From assembly GCF_000006565.2 (NCBI RefSeq), contig NC_031480.1, positions 6,943,091 to 7,007,090 of the forward strand: 64,000 nt of DNA, in the 5' to 3' direction. The stretch's first letter is position 1. Each line of letters opens with the position of its first letter. Under the pieces are notes generated by a model. That model saw nothing but the letters and a program-made list of their open reading frames with translations. It searched no databases and had not been told where the DNA came from. This document shows positions 62,131 to 64,000 of the stretch, piece by piece. Source of the stretch: Toxoplasma gondii ME49. Its lineage: Eukaryota > Apicomplexa > Conoidasida > Eucoccidiorida > Sarcocystidae. The position numbers and the translations under genes were made by a program.

Positions 62131-62569
62131 AGCCTTACAGTGCAAGGTCTCAACATTGAGTCTATATCGATAAGTCGACACTTGCTTCTCTTTGCTGAAT
62201 ATAAGAAGTGACAGTCATGTGATGGATACACAGATTTGGTACAAGCGCTAAGCTTCAGATCCGCTACCATAAGTTAGATGCTCGTTAAGGAAGTGATACT
62301 ACCACCATAATTCACCAGAGAATAATAGGGTCTGGTTCAAGCATTGCTTAAAGAGGTGGCTCCAACAGGATCTTTCTCTGCCTTGTCAGTGCTACCATGA
62401 TCAACGCATGTCGCTTGGTGGAAACGCGCAGTTTTGTTGTGTCTGCTTGACACGTCAATCGCTAGTGTATGTGGAGAGCAGTGCCGCGATTAGCCCGCTC
62501 ACTGCGCGTATTCGATGGACGCCCCGCAGACGCTCTTGACAAGGTTGCAGACGCTGCAGTTCTCGTCAA

Positions 62570-62850
62570 TTATGAGTCGTGTCTCTGTTCTCCTCGGCAA
62601 CCTGTAGGTGCGCGGTGACTCCATGGTTGTTGGTGCCAGTGTGGCATCCACGTATGCCTCAAACAGGGAAGATGCAACTTGTGTAATTCGATTGGTAGTG
62701 CGAAGTGCGGGTGTCCGTCCAGCAACGTGTCTCCAGGTTTGCCTACGTGATAATGGTGTTTCGTCGTAATTTGCGAGGGTGGCTCCAGAGCCACTAACGC
62801 CCTTCTATCTGAATAAGATGATTCAAGTTGAGTGTTAAGAAAAGCTGGGA
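62570..62850 (-). pseudogene. Gypsy-type reverse transcriptase N-terminal fragment
   Basis: This lies at the end of a 169-codon frame (63,079-62,570). It reads LEPPSQITTKHHYHV, then G.P, a LPIELHKLHL segment and PWSHRAP. This mirrors the family pattern of a PPSR-like motif, a DH.I.L-like stretch, EL..L and the SPW.AP motif that precede the reverse transcriptase palm. The N-terminal ~90 residues of the frame are not recognised. The frame closes just after the RAP motif, where an intact enzyme would continue. Confidence 0.4.
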
Positions 62851-63079
62851 AGTCTCCGTAGCAAACGGGAACGCGTTGGCGGCTGCCATGTTTGCATTCG
62901 CCCCCCAAGTTCGTCTTTCCTGTCATAGTCACTGCGAAACCCCGGGCCTTGACCCACGGTATTTTTCGATGCCTTTTGGTCTGAACACGTGGTAGTGACA
63001 GACCGTTTCGTCTGCTACGAAGCCCACCCTGTTCGTCCGCCCCGTGGTACAAGAGATGCGTGTGCGAACGTGTACACAC

Positions 63080-64000
63080 TGACGAAAAGTGGGATTGTCA
63101 CAGGCCTTTGTGCTGTCGCTGAACGATGTGGGGTCCTGCAGTCAATGAGGGCACACGGCCCTGGGCACTCGTCACGTCGCGCGACGAGAGCAAGATGCGT
63201 TTCCGGCGTGTCTGTTGTATCAAGGACACACTGTTTTTTTTTGAAAAGACGGTCGCAAACGTCTTAGGGATGTATCGAAGACCACTGCAGAGGTGTTCGA
63301 ATGTTGAGATCCGGGGAGGCGGGCATATACGTGACAGGGACGGGACTAGACGAAGCGGTGCACCAGGCGTGGCCTGATGGGGGATGATGTACTCGTTTCG
63401 ACTGTTTCCGGCACGTGGGTTGATTTTCTGCATGAGAGCCATGTCGAGCATCAGCAGTAACGTCGCAGAAGACGTTGAAATGTTTTGCATGTCGCAGGTC
63501 GGCTTGGGGAGTTTACTGCCTTATCGCAAATTGCCGAGGATGGATGGTGCGCATGTGTGGAGTCACAGATGGCGTCAAAACCCCTTACAGACAGCTTGCG
63601 GGTGGCATGCTTCAGGCATTGGCTGGAGACGTTTCTGAGCGGCCCAGTCTCGTGGCTCCTGTGTGCGTTGTTGACGTGTGGAACGGCTGCCGCCGTGATG
63701 GACCCACCGAGTGCAGCGGCTTGCTGGTGTCCACTACTGGGTCGAGAGGCGTTGTTTCGGTTGTGGTCGGATTTCAGACACATGAAGTACGGGTGTTGCA
63801 GCACGGTGAGGCAGGGCAGCAATCGAACACGGGTTGGCGTGAGGAGAGGTGTGGCGTGAGGGGGCAGTCATACTCGCCACTGGCTCCACATGAGGAGAGG
63901 GAAACAAGGTGCTGCACTATTCTGCCGATGCTTCCGTAGTCGCCACTATGCTTTGACTATGGGAGGCGCAGCTTGGCTGATCAGGAGAAGCCCGTGTCGG
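63080..64000. other. Right edge of window, no recognisable gene
   Basis: Overlapping frames on both strands are present: 130 codons on - at 63,098-63,490, 154 codons on + at 63,475-63,939 and 124 codons on + at 63,485-63,859. None has a recognised motif. If the retroelement reading is right, its gag, protease and 5' long terminal repeat would be expected here or beyond the window. I could not identify a protease motif. Confidence 0.35.

Larger units (their letters stand above)
58780..62800 (-). mobile_element. Decayed Ty3/gypsy-type retrotransposon (pol remnant)
   Basis: Reading the - strand from 62.8 kb downward, fragments in several frames resemble successive parts of a gypsy-type polyprotein in the expected order: reverse transcriptase start (62,788-62,638), YxDD-like site (61,612), RT tail (about 60,666-60,526), RNase H (60,415-60,277), integrase zinc finger (60,088-59,885), integrase core start (59,830-59,741) and core end (59,336-59,268). 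Within the integrase part the spacings, about 86 and 165 codons, fit the family. The two RT intervals are each about 0.7 kb too long and the RNase H to integrase interval is too short, implying insertions and a deletion. Many stops and frame changes mean it cannot be functional. No LTRs were identified. This is my reading of weak similarity, unsupported by any search. Confidence 0.5.

Noticed and set aside
62570..63079. 169-codon - strand frame as an independent gene
   Set aside because: Its C-terminal third is better explained as the start of a retroelement reverse transcriptase. The rest has no recognised motif.

Overview
The window looks like a gene-poor, repeat-dominated piece of a eukaryotic nuclear chromosome. 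There are no operons, no ribosome-binding sites and no dense long ORFs, and I recognise no intact gene with confidence. Base composition is roughly balanced in G+C. A long divergent satellite array, strong local G-over-C strand bias, GTAAGT-type splice donors and a lineage-specific-looking paralogous gene pair suggest a coccidian apicomplexan of the Toxoplasma/Neospora/Hammondia group. In those organisms Sat350-type satellites and subtelomere-like regions with long-range strand bias have been described. That assignment is inference: no diagnostic gene, rRNA or telomere array is present.

Positions 1 to about 39,730 are one continuous satellite array. A conserved anchor (consensus AGAGGCAGTGGGAGCGTGT) recurs about 22 times on the + strand, mostly 1.6-1.7 kb apart, so the basic unit is about 1.65 kb. 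Several higher-order arrangements sit on top of it: a 3.27-kb dimer at 0.5-4.7 kb, three successive 3,255/2,345/3,360-bp units at 8,571-17,530 carrying a very G-rich filler block, 1,496-bp copies at 19.7-21.9 kb, and a 6.6-kb-spaced duplication (28.7-31.0 versus 35.4-37.6 kb). Two 20-N assembly gaps fall inside the array. One probably hides about 0.7 kb; the other is an unmerged overlap. A low-GC insertion at 22.68-22.94 kb interrupts one monomer and holds a 59-codon reading frame. The array decays towards its right edge.

Positions 39.7-64 kb are non-satellite but still poor in genes. Two diverged copies of one sequence lie in inverted orientation at 44.86-45.9 kb (-) and 47.78-48.8 kb (+). 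Both encode a hydrophobic segment followed by a conserved domain, then a likely intron and second exon. At least the left copy looks broken. A 1,148-bp G-rich unit is duplicated in tandem at 54.1-56.5 kb, with an older relative just upstream.

From about 62.8 down to 59.27 kb, with a weaker tail to about 58.8 kb, the - strand carries what appears to be a heavily decayed Ty3/gypsy-type retrotransposon polyprotein. Its pieces lie in the correct order: reverse transcriptase, RNase H, integrase zinc finger, integrase core. A second possible integrase-tail fragment lies on the + strand at about 43.0 kb. The remaining stretches show only frame-broken short ORFs, a few short tandem repeats and a hairpin.
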